Source: Lentisphaeria bacterium (lineage in GTDB: Bacteria > Verrucomicrobiota > Lentisphaeria > Victivallales > Victivallaceae). From it: a stretch of 43,815 nucleotides of DNA. This document shows positions 16,236 through 26,677 of the stretch, in pieces (position 1 is the first letter of the stretch; every line of letters starts with the position of its first letter). Both the position numbers and the translations under genes were made by a program. Under the pieces are notes generated by a model. That model ran no database searches and was not told the DNA's origin. It worked only from the letters and a program-made list of their open reading frames with translations. The DNA lies in assembly GCA_900768515.1 (NCBI GenBank), contig CAAGDG010000104.1:1-43815 (forward strand), in the 5' to 3' direction.

Positions 16236-16910
16236 TTACCAGGTGCCGTCCTCCCACTTCTTGAGGCTCTGGAAGTAATTCCCGCTGTAGGAGACGTTCA
16301 GGATCGGACGGTCTCCCTTCTCGTTGTCCGACGTGTGCCAGAAGCAGCGGACGATCGGGAAGATGGTCAGCAGCCCGCTGTACCGCTGGTCCTTGTAGGG
16401 ACCGGCCTGGTCGCAGACTCCGCCGCGGATGTCGCGTGACTTCTTCTCGTTCCAGCTGATGGTATTGTCGTCGCCGAATTCACAGGGCGCCTCGCTGAAC
16501 TCATAGAAATAACTGATGTTTTCAACATCCTCGTTGGGATTGGTGCCGAGAGCGCCGAAGACGCTGGTGTTGCCGATCCGGTCATAGGATTTGTTGTATT
16601 CGTTGTCCTCCCGGGCGCGCCACTGGGCGGGGGTGCGGTTGGTGTCGTTCCCGTCCTTGGGGCAGCGGTAGACCTGGAGCGATCCCAGATAGGAGTCGTA
16701 GAGCGTGGAGATCCACGGCGGCATCCGGTCGTCCCAGTCGCCGCGGTACATCAAACAGGCGGTGGAGATCTGCTTGAGCTGGTTCAGGCATTTGGTGGTC
16801 TGCGCCTTCTCCCGCGCCTGGTTGAGCGCCGGCAGGAGCATTCCCGCGAGGATCGCGATAATCGCGATCACCACCAGTAGTTCGATCAGAGTGAAGCTTC
16901 GTTTTTGCAT
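16236..16910 (-). CDS. Prepilin-type N-terminal cleavage/methylation domain protein (pseudopilin-like)
   Basis: The 224-residue protein has a type IV prepilin leader and helix, MQKRS then FTLIELLVVIAIIAILAGM, which prepilin peptidase would cleave before Phe6; Glu at mature position 5 is present. The -1 residue is Ser instead of the usual Gly. The helix continues amphipathically (LLPALNQAREKAQTTKC) and a globular periplasmic domain with several Cys follows. It belongs to the Lentisphaerota/Planctomycetota family in which the C-terminus usually ends with a DGHV motif; here the equivalent NVSYSGNYF is degenerate. The start codon lies inside the end of the glycosyltransferase gene (25-bp overlap), so the two are translated from one mRNA. 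The specific role is unknown: pseudopilin, substrate-binding or surface structure are all possible. Confidence 0.9.
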   Translation of the reverse strand: MQKRSFTLIELLVVIAIIAILAGMLLPALNQAREKAQTTKCLNQLKQISTACLMYRGDWDDRMPPWISTLYDSYLGSLQVYRCPKDGNDTNRTPAQWRAREDNEYNKSYDRIGNTSVFGALGTNPNEDVENISYFYEFSEAPCEFGDDNTISWNEKKSRDIRGGVCDQAGPYKDQRYSGLLTIFPIVRCFWHTSDNEKGDRPILNVSYSGNYFQSLKKWEDGTW

Positions 16911-18475
16911 GGCGTTTCATCCCCCTGTGTATGATCTGTTAGCCCGTGGACGGTTTTTTCCCAGTAAAACGGTTTGGTGAAGATCTGCCAGAACCCCTTC
17001 CAGGCCGCCAGCGAGATCAGCAGCCAGTAAAGTGGCATCAGCAGCGCCGCCGGAATCAGATAATAGTATTTTCGTTTTACGCATGCTGCAACCCCGATGC
17101 CAATGAATATAAGGTTTGCAAGCAGCATTATCAAGGACCCGGCGAAAAAAATCTGCGAAAAAATCGACCAGAAAGGATCTTCCCCGTCTCCGAAGTAGAC
17201 CAGCGGCCACGCCCGGAAATTCAGAGCGCCGATCCGGATCCCCTCGTAGCCGCCGGAGAAATGGGGCCCGACGATCTGATCGAGCAGGCTCTGCCCGTTG
17301 GCGAACCCGTGGCAGAGAAGCCCGAGGTAGACCAGCATCACCGCCCAGAAAATCAGATTGGTCAGCATCATCAGCGCGCTGCCCCCGACCGCGAGAAATC
17401 CGCCGAAGGCGCCGTAGAACCCCAGTTTCCGGATCGCCCGGAACGGGTTGCGGTAGTGCACCAGGTGGGTCTGGATGAATCCCTTGACCCAGCGCGAACG
17501 CTGCCGGATCCAGTTCCAGACCTGGCAGTTGGCCTCCTCGTAGGTGGTGGAGTTGACCAGCTTCGTCCGGTAGCCGCGCTCATAGATGCGCAGCCCGAGG
17601 TCACAGTCCTCGGTCACATTGAAGGGATCCCATCCGCCGATTTCGCGCAGGATCCGGGTGCGGAAATGGTTGGAGGTCCCTCCGAGCGGAAGCGGCAAAT
17701 TAAAGAGCTGGTACCCCGGCAGCGTCAGATCAAAGTACGTGGAATATTCCACCGTGAAGAGCCGGGTGAGCAAATTGTGCCTCGCGTTGAAATAGTTGAG
17801 TTTTCCCTGGACGCAGAGCACCTGCTCCTCCCGGTCGCGGCGGAAGACGACCAGCGCCTTTTTGAGCTGGTCCGGTTCCGGCGCGTCCTCGGCGTCGTAG
17901 ATCACGCAGAACTCCCCCTTCGCCCGGGCCAGTCCGAAGTTGCAGGCGCGCGGCTTGGTTTTCGGCGGCGCCTCGGGGATGGTCACCACTTCGCAGCAGG
18001 CGGGGATGCCGGCCTTTTCCAGAGCGCCGCGGGTCTCGTCGTCGTCGGCTTCGAGCAGAAGTTTGATGTCGAGCTTGTCGGCCGGATAGTCGAGCCGCCC
18101 CATGTTGCGGACGATTTTTTCCGCGATGTTGCCCTCGTGGTAGAGCGGCAGCAAAATGGTGTAGACCGGCAGCTCCTCGTTTCGCAGGGCGGCGACCTCT
18201 TCGTCCGAAACGATCTCCTCCCCCTGGCCGAACCAGGAGAGCAACGCCGCTCCGCCCCGGAAGATCACCGCCGCCGCGTACCAGAACATCAGATATGCGG
18301 TCACCAGGAACACAAAATAATCCCAGCGGAATTTGAGCAGCACCAGGAGCGCCAGCGCCAGCACCAGATAGTACCGGCGCTGCCACCGGCTTGAAACCTG
18401 GATGGCGGAACCGTCCGGATGGGTTTTCACAAATTCCCGGGTGATCGGATCGAGTTGTTCGAGATCAAATTTCAT
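16886..18475 (-). CDS. Membrane-embedded family 2 glycosyltransferase (cellulose-synthase-like)
   Basis: This protein of about 529 residues polymerises or transfers sugars at the inner membrane. Two N-terminal membrane helices (about residues 38-80) precede a GT-A domain with LLLEADDDE and VIYDAEDAP (UDP and metal-binding Asp residues), the acceptor-site TEDCDLGLRI and QRSRW, the Q-x-x-R-W signature of processive GT2 enzymes. Four or more C-terminal helices follow. The overall build resembles XagB/BcsA-like exopolysaccharide synthases without a PilZ domain. A start eight codons earlier (18499) is possible; neither has a clear ribosome-binding site. The gene is divergent from the secretin operon and overlaps the prepilin-like gene, so an envelope or exopolysaccharide role is likely. 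The product sugar is unknown. Confidence 0.9.
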   Translation of the reverse strand: MKFDLEQLDPITREFVKTHPDGSAIQVSSRWQRRYYLVLALALLVLLKFRWDYFVFLVTAYLMFWYAAAVIFRGGAALLSWFGQGEEIVSDEEVAALRNEELPVYTILLPLYHEGNIAEKIVRNMGRLDYPADKLDIKLLLEADDDETRGALEKAGIPACCEVVTIPEAPPKTKPRACNFGLARAKGEFCVIYDAEDAPEPDQLKKALVVFRRDREEQVLCVQGKLNYFNARHNLLTRLFTVEYSTYFDLTLPGYQLFNLPLPLGGTSNHFRTRILREIGGWDPFNVTEDCDLGLRIYERGYRTKLVNSTTYEEANCQVWNWIRQRSRWVKGFIQTHLVHYRNPFRAIRKLGFYGAFGGFLAVGGSALMMLTNLIFWAVMLVYLGLLCHGFANGQSLLDQIVGPHFSGGYEGIRIGALNFRAWPLVYFGDGEDPFWSIFSQIFFAGSLIMLLANLIFIGIGVAACVKRKYYYLIPAALLMPLYWLLISLAAWKGFWQIFTKPFYWEKTVHGLTDHTQGDETPCKNEASL

Positions 18476-18796
18476 AATAGCGTATACTAATAACATCATT
18501 TATCCGGAAAGCCACCGTCTGAACCGAAAAAAAACAATTTTTTTCACTGCGGCGGCCGGGGCGGCAGGCCGCCGCGGGGAGGGAGAGGGACTGCTCTGCT
18601 GTACTGCGGCTGTTATACGGGTTCTTCGTCCCGGATGAAGTTTTTTGAAAAAATCGGGACTCCTGCCCGAAAAACGATTGACAACATTTTTCCCTGCGGT
18701 ATATTACCTCAGGGTTTCAAGGGGTCGATTTTTGAAACGCCGTCTTTCTTATTTCCGGGGTCGTCTTTCAGTTTTGCAGTCATGGGGGTTGTGGAG
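18476..18796. other. Divergent intergenic region between the glycosyltransferase and secretin genes
   Basis: The 321-bp stretch holds the secretin promoter at 18678-18705 and, near the glycosyltransferase start, an A/T-rich segment with TTTTTTTCACTGC (18538-18550). That motif matches in reverse complement the GCAGTG-A9 unit duplicated at 1910-1951. The in-frame extension of the secretin ORF back to 18635 runs through the promoter and is therefore not coding. Confidence 0.6.
18678..18705 (+). promoter_or_regulatory. Consensus promoter of the secretin-exporter operon
   Basis: TTGACA (18678-18683) is a perfect -35 hexamer, 16 bp before TATATT (18700-18705). The predicted start near 18712 leaves a leader of about 85 nt and excludes the earliest in-frame ATG (18635) as translation start. 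Confidence 0.75.
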
Positions 18797-20224
18797 ATGT
18801 TGTTTCGGCTGAGCCGGTTGATGGCGTCGGCGGCATTGCTGGCGTTCGGGGGAATGTCTGTCGCGCGGGCCGCGGGAGAGGGCGAAGAGGAACCGGTGGT
18901 GGTCCGGACCGAGGAGGATCTCGCCCGCGGCAGGGAGAATGTCAAAAACGTGGTCGACGAGCTTTCCGCGCTCTTCGCCGCCGATGCGCCGATGCCGGAC
19001 CTGAAGACGCAGGCGCGGCCGATTCTGCCTCCATACTCCAAAATCGTCAAGGGGGCGGACGGGTATTCGACATTGATTTTCCGCCCCCGGTTCACCAAGG
19101 TCGCGCAGATCTTCGATGCGCTGGACGGAATCATTTCCAACAACGCGCTGACCGAGGCGGTCGGAGATCAGAATCTGCTGCTGGTCAGCGCTCCCGATGA
19201 CGAGATCCGCAGTTACCAGGAGATTCTGACCGGGATGGATGTGCCCACCTACCAGATCCTGATCGAAGCGAAGGTGGTCGAAGTGGTCTTCAACGACGGA
19301 ATGCAGCGCAACCTTTCGCTCGGCTACTCCGGCAACCGCGGTTCGATCGGTGCGACCACCGAGGTTCCCGGAGCCAGTCCGCAGCCGAATACCGGACTCG
19401 GCGGGGACTGGACCGCGGTTTCTGGTTCCAACAACTTCAACATCGCCTTCCAGTGGCTGCTCACGGCACAGGACGCCAAGGTGCTCTCATCGCCCAACAT
19501 CCTTATTTCCTGCAACGAGACCAGCCGGATCGTCACCGGTCAGGATCTGCCGATCCAGGAGGCGAACAGCACCGGCAACAATCTGCAGATGAGCACCACC
19601 TTCAAGCGGGTCGGCGTGACGCTGGAGGTCGAGCCGAGCATGATCAACGAGGACAATGTGACGCTGCGGATCTACCCGCAGGTTTCCAATGTGATCCGCT
19701 ACGAGAGTGTCGCGGCCGGGCAGGGGGTCACCTATCCGGTGCCGGTGATCTCGGTCCGGAGCGTCGAAACCCACCTGCGGATGCAGAACAAGCAGGTGGT
19801 GATGATGGGCGGACTCTACAACAGCAGCAACACGCTCCAGCAGCAGCGGGTGCCGATCCTGAGCGACATCCCTTTTATCGGCGAACTCTTCACCGGAAAG
19901 AACCTCTCCAAGGAGGTGACCCAGCTGATCTTCTTTCTGAAGATCCACATCATCTCGCCGGAACAGGCGGCCTCCGGCCTCTTCTACGATCCCGACCGGA
20001 ATGCGCAGCTCAGCGAGAAACTGGGGAATGCGGTTGAGAATCTGGAGAGCTTCCCGCCCCGCAAAACCTCGCTGGAAAATCTGGCGGACGAGCTTCTTGA
20101 AAGCGTTCCGCGCCGTGATGAGGCGACGGAATCCGTTCCCGCGGAATCCGTTCCCGCCGTTCCGGACTCCGGAGCTCAGGAGGGCGAAGTGACGGAAATT
20201 CGTGTTGGAGAGCCGGCAAAGTGA
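18797..20224 (+). CDS. Secretin (type II/III secretion, GspD/PilQ family), short form
   Basis: The 475-residue outer-membrane channel-forming protein has a signal peptide MLFRLSRLMASAALLAFGG with cleavage after about ARAA. A single N1-like ring domain (about residues 100-155) leads to PTYQILIEAKVVEV, the classic entry to the secretin core. The core shows VLSSPNILISCNETSRIVTG, VGVTLEVEPSM, NKQVVMMGGL and the C-terminal signature VPILSDIPFIGELF. It lacks the N0 and multiple N domains of true GspD, being unusually compact, and ends in an acidic Ser/Pro/Glu-rich tail. I chose the ATG at 18797 (alternative 18782), downstream of the promoter. The stop overlaps the start of the HlyD-like gene, tying it to a MacAB-type exporter instead of to a T2SS. 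Confidence 0.9.
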   Translation: MLFRLSRLMASAALLAFGGMSVARAAGEGEEEPVVVRTEEDLARGRENVKNVVDELSALFAADAPMPDLKTQARPILPPYSKIVKGADGYSTLIFRPRFTKVAQIFDALDGIISNNALTEAVGDQNLLLVSAPDDEIRSYQEILTGMDVPTYQILIEAKVVEVVFNDGMQRNLSLGYSGNRGSIGATTEVPGASPQPNTGLGGDWTAVSGSNNFNIAFQWLLTAQDAKVLSSPNILISCNETSRIVTGQDLPIQEANSTGNNLQMSTTFKRVGVTLEVEPSMINEDNVTLRIYPQVSNVIRYESVAAGQGVTYPVPVISVRSVETHLRMQNKQVVMMGGLYNSSNTLQQQRVPILSDIPFIGELFTGKNLSKEVTQLIFFLKIHIISPEQAASGLFYDPDRNAQLSEKLGNAVENLESFPPRKTSLENLADELLESVPRRDEATESVPAESVPAVPDSGAQEGEVTEIRVGEPAK

Positions 20225-21741
20225 AAATCTCCCGCGGAAAAATCTGGACGCTGCTCTTCCTTCTGCTGGCGGGCGGGGGCGCCGGTTTCTATTTCGGCTA
20301 TTACCGGCCGCTGCAGAAGGTGAAGGCCGCCGCCGCCGCGCAGAAGCTCGCACTCGACGGCGGCGACATGGACCGCACCTACAAGGTGCGCCGGGACGAT
20401 CTGATCATCGGATTGCAGCAGGGCGGTTACGTGAACGCCAGCAAGAAGCACAAGCTTTCGCTGCAGGCCAACTACCGGACCAGTCTTCTCTGGGTGATCG
20501 ACGAGAACAGCAAGGTCAAGGCGGGAGACCTGCTCGCCAAGTTCGAAACCGACGGCCTGCTCGAACAGATCGAGAACCATGAGATCGAGCTGGACAATCT
20601 GCGCAAGGAGTATGACCTTGCGATCGAGACCGAGAAGATCCTGCTCAGCACCAACGCCGCCGAACTTCAGCAGGCGCAGGAGGGACTTTCGCAGGCGGAC
20701 GACGCGCTGCGCAAATACCGCCGGTTCGAGCGGGTCAGCACCCGCGACTCGCTCGATCTGGCGATCTCCGACGCCGAGGAGGCGCTGGAAACCGAGGAAA
20801 ACAATTACAATTCGATCCGCGACAGCGAGATCAAGGTCTCCAACGACGAGAACGCCGACGAGAAGAAGCGTCAGGAACTCCAGACCGCCCAGAGCAAGAT
20901 CGACAAGGCGGAGAAGAATCTGGAGACAGCCAAGGACAACCGCAAGGTGTTCCGCCGCTACGACCACCCGAGCAAGATGACCCGGCTGACCAATGCGCTT
21001 GAACAGGCGAAGCTGAATCTGCGCAAAGTCAAGATCTCCACCGAATCGAAACTGGTCCAGCAGAAGAAGTCGATCGAGAACTACCGCCGCCGGATCCGGC
21101 GCACCCAGGAGCAGCTCAACCGCTACAAGGAGTACATGACCATGATGGAGCTGACCGCGCCGGTCGACGGGGTGGTGATTTATGCCGATCCCGACCGTCG
21201 CTGGGGCAATCTCGACGTGAAGCCGGGCATCGAAGTCGGCAAGGGACAGGTGCTGATCACGATTCCGGAGATGTCCAATCTGGTGGTGGATTTCGATCTG
21301 CCGGAGCAGTACCGGTCCAAGATCAACATCGGCGACCGGGCGATCATCTACCCCGATTCGCTGCCGGGAACCCGGTTCGAGGGCACGGTCGCGCATATCG
21401 CCACGCTGCCGGTCAACCTGATCAGCTGGGACAGCTCCTCGCCAAAGATTTACAAGTCGCGGATCCGTTTCGACTCCCAGTCCCCGCTTCTGGTCAACGG
21501 GATGAGCGTGCAGATCAGCATCGTGACCAAAACCATTCCGAAGACGCTCTTCGTGCCGGTGGAGGCGGTCTTCGAAGACAGCGACCGCTTCTTTGTCTAC
21601 CGCGGCAGCCTGACCGGTCCCAAGGAGGTCGACGTCAAGATCGGGGAGTCCAACGACAGTTTCGTGCAGATCCTGGAAGGGCTGGAGGAGGGCGACGTCG
21701 TCTACCTCTACCGCCCCTATCAGAAGAAGGATTCCGAATAG
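20221..21741 (+). CDS. HlyD/MacA-family periplasmic adaptor with long coiled coil
   Basis: The 506-residue adaptor starts at GTG, overlapping the secretin stop by four bases. An N-terminal membrane anchor (LLFLLLAGGGAGFYFGYY, about residues 12-29) precedes a lipoyl-like half and a long helical hairpin rich in Glu, Lys, Gln and Asn (about residues 110-295). The second lipoyl half (MELTAPVDGVVIYADPDRRW) and a beta-barrel domain (DFDLPEQYRSKINIGDRA) follow. It is longer than E. coli MacA (about 370 residues), chiefly because of the longer coiled coil. The length may suit docking to a secretin ring instead of a TolC trimer, which is inference. Two bases separate it from the ATPase gene. Confidence 0.9.
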   Translation: MKISRGKIWTLLFLLLAGGGAGFYFGYYRPLQKVKAAAAAQKLALDGGDMDRTYKVRRDDLIIGLQQGGYVNASKKHKLSLQANYRTSLLWVIDENSKVKAGDLLAKFETDGLLEQIENHEIELDNLRKEYDLAIETEKILLSTNAAELQQAQEGLSQADDALRKYRRFERVSTRDSLDLAISDAEEALETEENNYNSIRDSEIKVSNDENADEKKRQELQTAQSKIDKAEKNLETAKDNRKVFRRYDHPSKMTRLTNALEQAKLNLRKVKISTESKLVQQKKSIENYRRRIRRTQEQLNRYKEYMTMMELTAPVDGVVIYADPDRRWGNLDVKPGIEVGKGQVLITIPEMSNLVVDFDLPEQYRSKINIGDRAIIYPDSLPGTRFEGTVAHIATLPVNLISWDSSSPKIYKSRIRFDSQSPLLVNGMSVQISIVTKTIPKTLFVPVEAVFEDSDRFFVYRGSLTGPKEVDVKIGESNDSFVQILEGLEEGDVVYLYRPYQKKDSE

Positions 21742-21742
21742 C

Positions 21743-22516
21743 ATGGCGGCGGCGACGGTTGACAGCGGAAATATTGTCCGGCTGGTCGATATTCGCAAGA
21801 CCTACGTCACCGGCGATCTGCAGGTCCCGGTGCTCAAGGGAATTGACGCGACGGTGGCGCGGGGGGAGTTCGTCGGCTTCATCGGAACCTCGGGATCCGG
21901 CAAGTCGACGCTGCTGAACATCCTCGGCATGCTCGACGTGCCCACCGGCGGGAACTACTTCCTTGAAGAGGTGGAGGTCGGACGGCTCACCGACGTGGAA
22001 CAGGCGACGATCCGCAACCGGAAGATCGGATTCATTTTCCAGAGTTTCAACCTCTTTCCCCATCTGAGCGTGGAGGAGAATATCGAGGTTCCGATGCTTT
22101 ACGCCCGGGTTCCGGGGAGGATCCGCCGGAAACGGGCGCTGGAGCTGGCCGGTCAGGTGGGACTCGGGCACCGGCTCGGACACCGTCCCACCCAGCTTTC
22201 CGGCGGCGAATGCCAGCGCATCGCCATCGCCCGGGCGCTGAGCAACAGCCCCGCCTTCATCCTGGCCGACGAACCGACCGGAAACCTCGATGAGAAGACC
22301 AGCGATGAAATCATGAAGCTCTTTCACGAACTGAACCGGGAGCAGGGGGTGACCATCGTCATGGTGACTCACAATCCGGCGCTCGGTCCCCACTACGACA
22401 AAATCATCCGGCTGCGGGACGGGCGGATAGACGACACCCCGTTCGAATGGGAACTCGCCGCGGAAGAGCGCCGCCGCGCCCTGGAACAAGTGAAGCGGGA
22501 GGAATCGGAAAAATGA
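21743..22516 (+). CDS. MacB/LolD-type ABC transporter ATP-binding protein
   Basis: The 257-residue nucleotide-binding subunit has Walker A GTSGSGKSTLLN (about residues 49-60), the Q-loop in FIFQSFNLFPHLSVEEN, signature LSGGECQRIAIARAL (Glu at the last signature position instead of Gln), Walker B FILADEPTGNLDE and the switch His in VMVTHNP. In E. coli MacB this domain is fused to the permease; here it is separate, as in LolD or FtsE. It overlaps the permease start by four bases (ATGA at 22513) and is certainly cotranscribed with it. Energy coupling is mechanical transmission to a periplasmic domain, not transport across the membrane, in characterised MacB relatives. Confidence 0.94.
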   Translation: MAAATVDSGNIVRLVDIRKTYVTGDLQVPVLKGIDATVARGEFVGFIGTSGSGKSTLLNILGMLDVPTGGNYFLEEVEVGRLTDVEQATIRNRKIGFIFQSFNLFPHLSVEENIEVPMLYARVPGRIRRKRALELAGQVGLGHRLGHRPTQLSGGECQRIAIARALSNSPAFILADEPTGNLDEKTSDEIMKLFHELNREQGVTIVMVTHNPALGPHYDKIIRLRDGRIDDTPFEWELAAEERRRALEQVKREESEK

Positions 22517-23784
22517 TGCTGGTCCGCGATCTCTTCCGGATGTCGGCGCACAATCTTCTGCTCCACAAGGTCCGTTCGATTCTGACTTCGCTCGGCGTGA
22601 TCTTCGGCGTCGGCAGCGTGATCGCGATGCTGGCGATCGCCGAGGGGGCCAAGCGGCAGGCGCTCGCCCAGATCGAGGCGATGGGGATCGACAAGATCAT
22701 TGTCTTTTCCAAACGTCCCCCGCTGGAGGGCAAGAGCGAAGGTTCCGACAACACCAGCGGCGTGGAGCGGTTCGGGCTGACCGGGCGCGACCTGGAACAC
22801 ATCTCCAGGATGGACAACGTCGAACGTGTCACCGGCCTTTTCGATGTCCGCAAGAAGGTGCTCAAGGGGCTGAAGATGACCAATCTCAAACTGGTCGGCT
22901 GCGACTACCGGTTTCTGGAGGACTCCTCGGCGCGGCTGCTGCAGGGAAGGTGGTTTTCCCCGGTCGACTTCGCAAACGACTCCAACGTCTGTGTGATCGG
23001 GAAGAATGTGAAACGCGAATTGTTTCCGCTGGGCACCACCGATGTGATCGGTTCGAACATTCGCATCGAGGACGCCCTTTTTCGGATCGTCGGAATCGTC
23101 GACAACGAATACGGCACCCAGTATCCCGAGGTCGGCGGACAAAATGACATGATCCTGATTCCGATGAACACCGCCCGCGCCCGGTACAAGGACTACACCT
23201 ACGCCCGCGACGGGCGTCAGTACAAAATCACCCGGATCGAGTATGATCTCTTCCTGGTCAAGGTCGCCGACATCAGCTACATCGACAACACCTCCAAGCG
23301 GCTTTCGGGATATCTTGAGAAGGTCCACGCCGAGACCCGCGACTGGGGAATGGTGGTCCCGCTGGAACTGCTCAAGCAGAGCGAACGGACGCAGGACATC
23401 TTCACCATCGTGATGGGTTCGATCGCAGGCATTTCCCTGGTGGTCGGCGGCATCGGCATCATGAACATCATGCTCGCCAGCGTCTACGAGCGGCGCAAGG
23501 AGATCGGAACCCGCCGGGCGCTGGGGGCCCAGAAGGCGGATATTCTGCTGCAGTTTCTGATTGAGACGGTCTTTCTGACCAGTTCGGGCGGCGTGCTCGG
23601 CATCATGCTCGGCATCGGCATCGGACGGGTGATCACCTATTATACGGAAATGCCGACGATCTACTCCTGGTGGAGCATTCTGCTTTCGCTGGCGATCTCC
23701 TGCCTGGTCGGGGTGATTTTCGGCACCTATCCCGCCTACAAGGCGGCCCAGCAGAATCCGATCACCGTTCTGCGGGCGGAGTGA
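22513..23784 (+). CDS. MacB-type ABC transporter permease (MacB_PCD and FtsX domains)
   Basis: The 423-residue permease has one N-terminal membrane helix (ILTSLGVIFGVGSVIAMLAI), a large periplasmic MacB_PCD domain (about residues 50-290) and three C-terminal helices of the FtsX fold. The latter include SLVVGGIGIMNIMLASVYER and the conserved cytoplasmic coupling segment RRKEIGTRRALGAQ. This is the mechanotransmission fold that pumps periplasmic substrate through an adaptor and an outer-membrane channel. The reading frame is open back to 22447 inside the ATPase gene, but the ATG at 22513 overlaps the ATPase stop and follows GGAGGAATCGG. It is the last gene of the operon. Possible substrates include peptides, lipoproteins, siderophore-like molecules or polysaccharide-linked material. 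Confidence 0.92.
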   Translation: MMLVRDLFRMSAHNLLLHKVRSILTSLGVIFGVGSVIAMLAIAEGAKRQALAQIEAMGIDKIIVFSKRPPLEGKSEGSDNTSGVERFGLTGRDLEHISRMDNVERVTGLFDVRKKVLKGLKMTNLKLVGCDYRFLEDSSARLLQGRWFSPVDFANDSNVCVIGKNVKRELFPLGTTDVIGSNIRIEDALFRIVGIVDNEYGTQYPEVGGQNDMILIPMNTARARYKDYTYARDGRQYKITRIEYDLFLVKVADISYIDNTSKRLSGYLEKVHAETRDWGMVVPLELLKQSERTQDIFTIVMGSIAGISLVVGGIGIMNIMLASVYERRKEIGTRRALGAQKADILLQFLIETVFLTSSGGVLGIMLGIGIGRVITYYTEMPTIYSWWSILLSLAISCLVGVIFGTYPAYKAAQQNPITVLRAE

Positions 23785-23925
23785 GCTTTCCGGAGGCGCG
23801 GTTCCGGCGGGGCGCGGAAAATGTCGCGGAATCTTGCCGCCGGGACGGGAAAATCTCCGCGGGCGTGCTATATTAAGGAAAATATGTCTTTTTTTCATTC
23901 AAATTCATGGAGCTTGTAATCTGAA

Positions 23926-26586
<2,661 letters not shown>

Positions 26587-26595
26587 TGGTGCCGC

Positions 26596-26633
26596 GACCC
26601 GCCGGAGGGGATTTCCCCCGCGGCCGGCGGGTC
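26596..26633 (+). other. 10-bp perfect stem-loop between valS and the ABC gene
   Basis: GACCCGCCGG (26596-26605) and CCGGCGGGTC (26624-26633) are perfect inverted arms with an inner AGGGG/CCCCC pairing. Only TCTTCC follows, so it is a weak terminator at best; it may attenuate read-through from valS into the ABC gene or protect an mRNA end. Confidence 0.5.
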
Positions 26634-26677
26634 TTCCGGCGCGTCGCCGCCGGTCCGATCGGAGGAGGGGACGACTG

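Noticed and set aside
16946..18394. A 482-residue plus-strand frame across the glycosyltransferase gene
   Set aside because: The opposite strand shows complete GT2 motifs and membrane helices; this frame is hydrophilic and featureless.
18635..18796. The longer N-terminus of the secretin
   Set aside because: It would place the start codon upstream of the promoter and put an odd 54-residue extension before a normal signal peptide.
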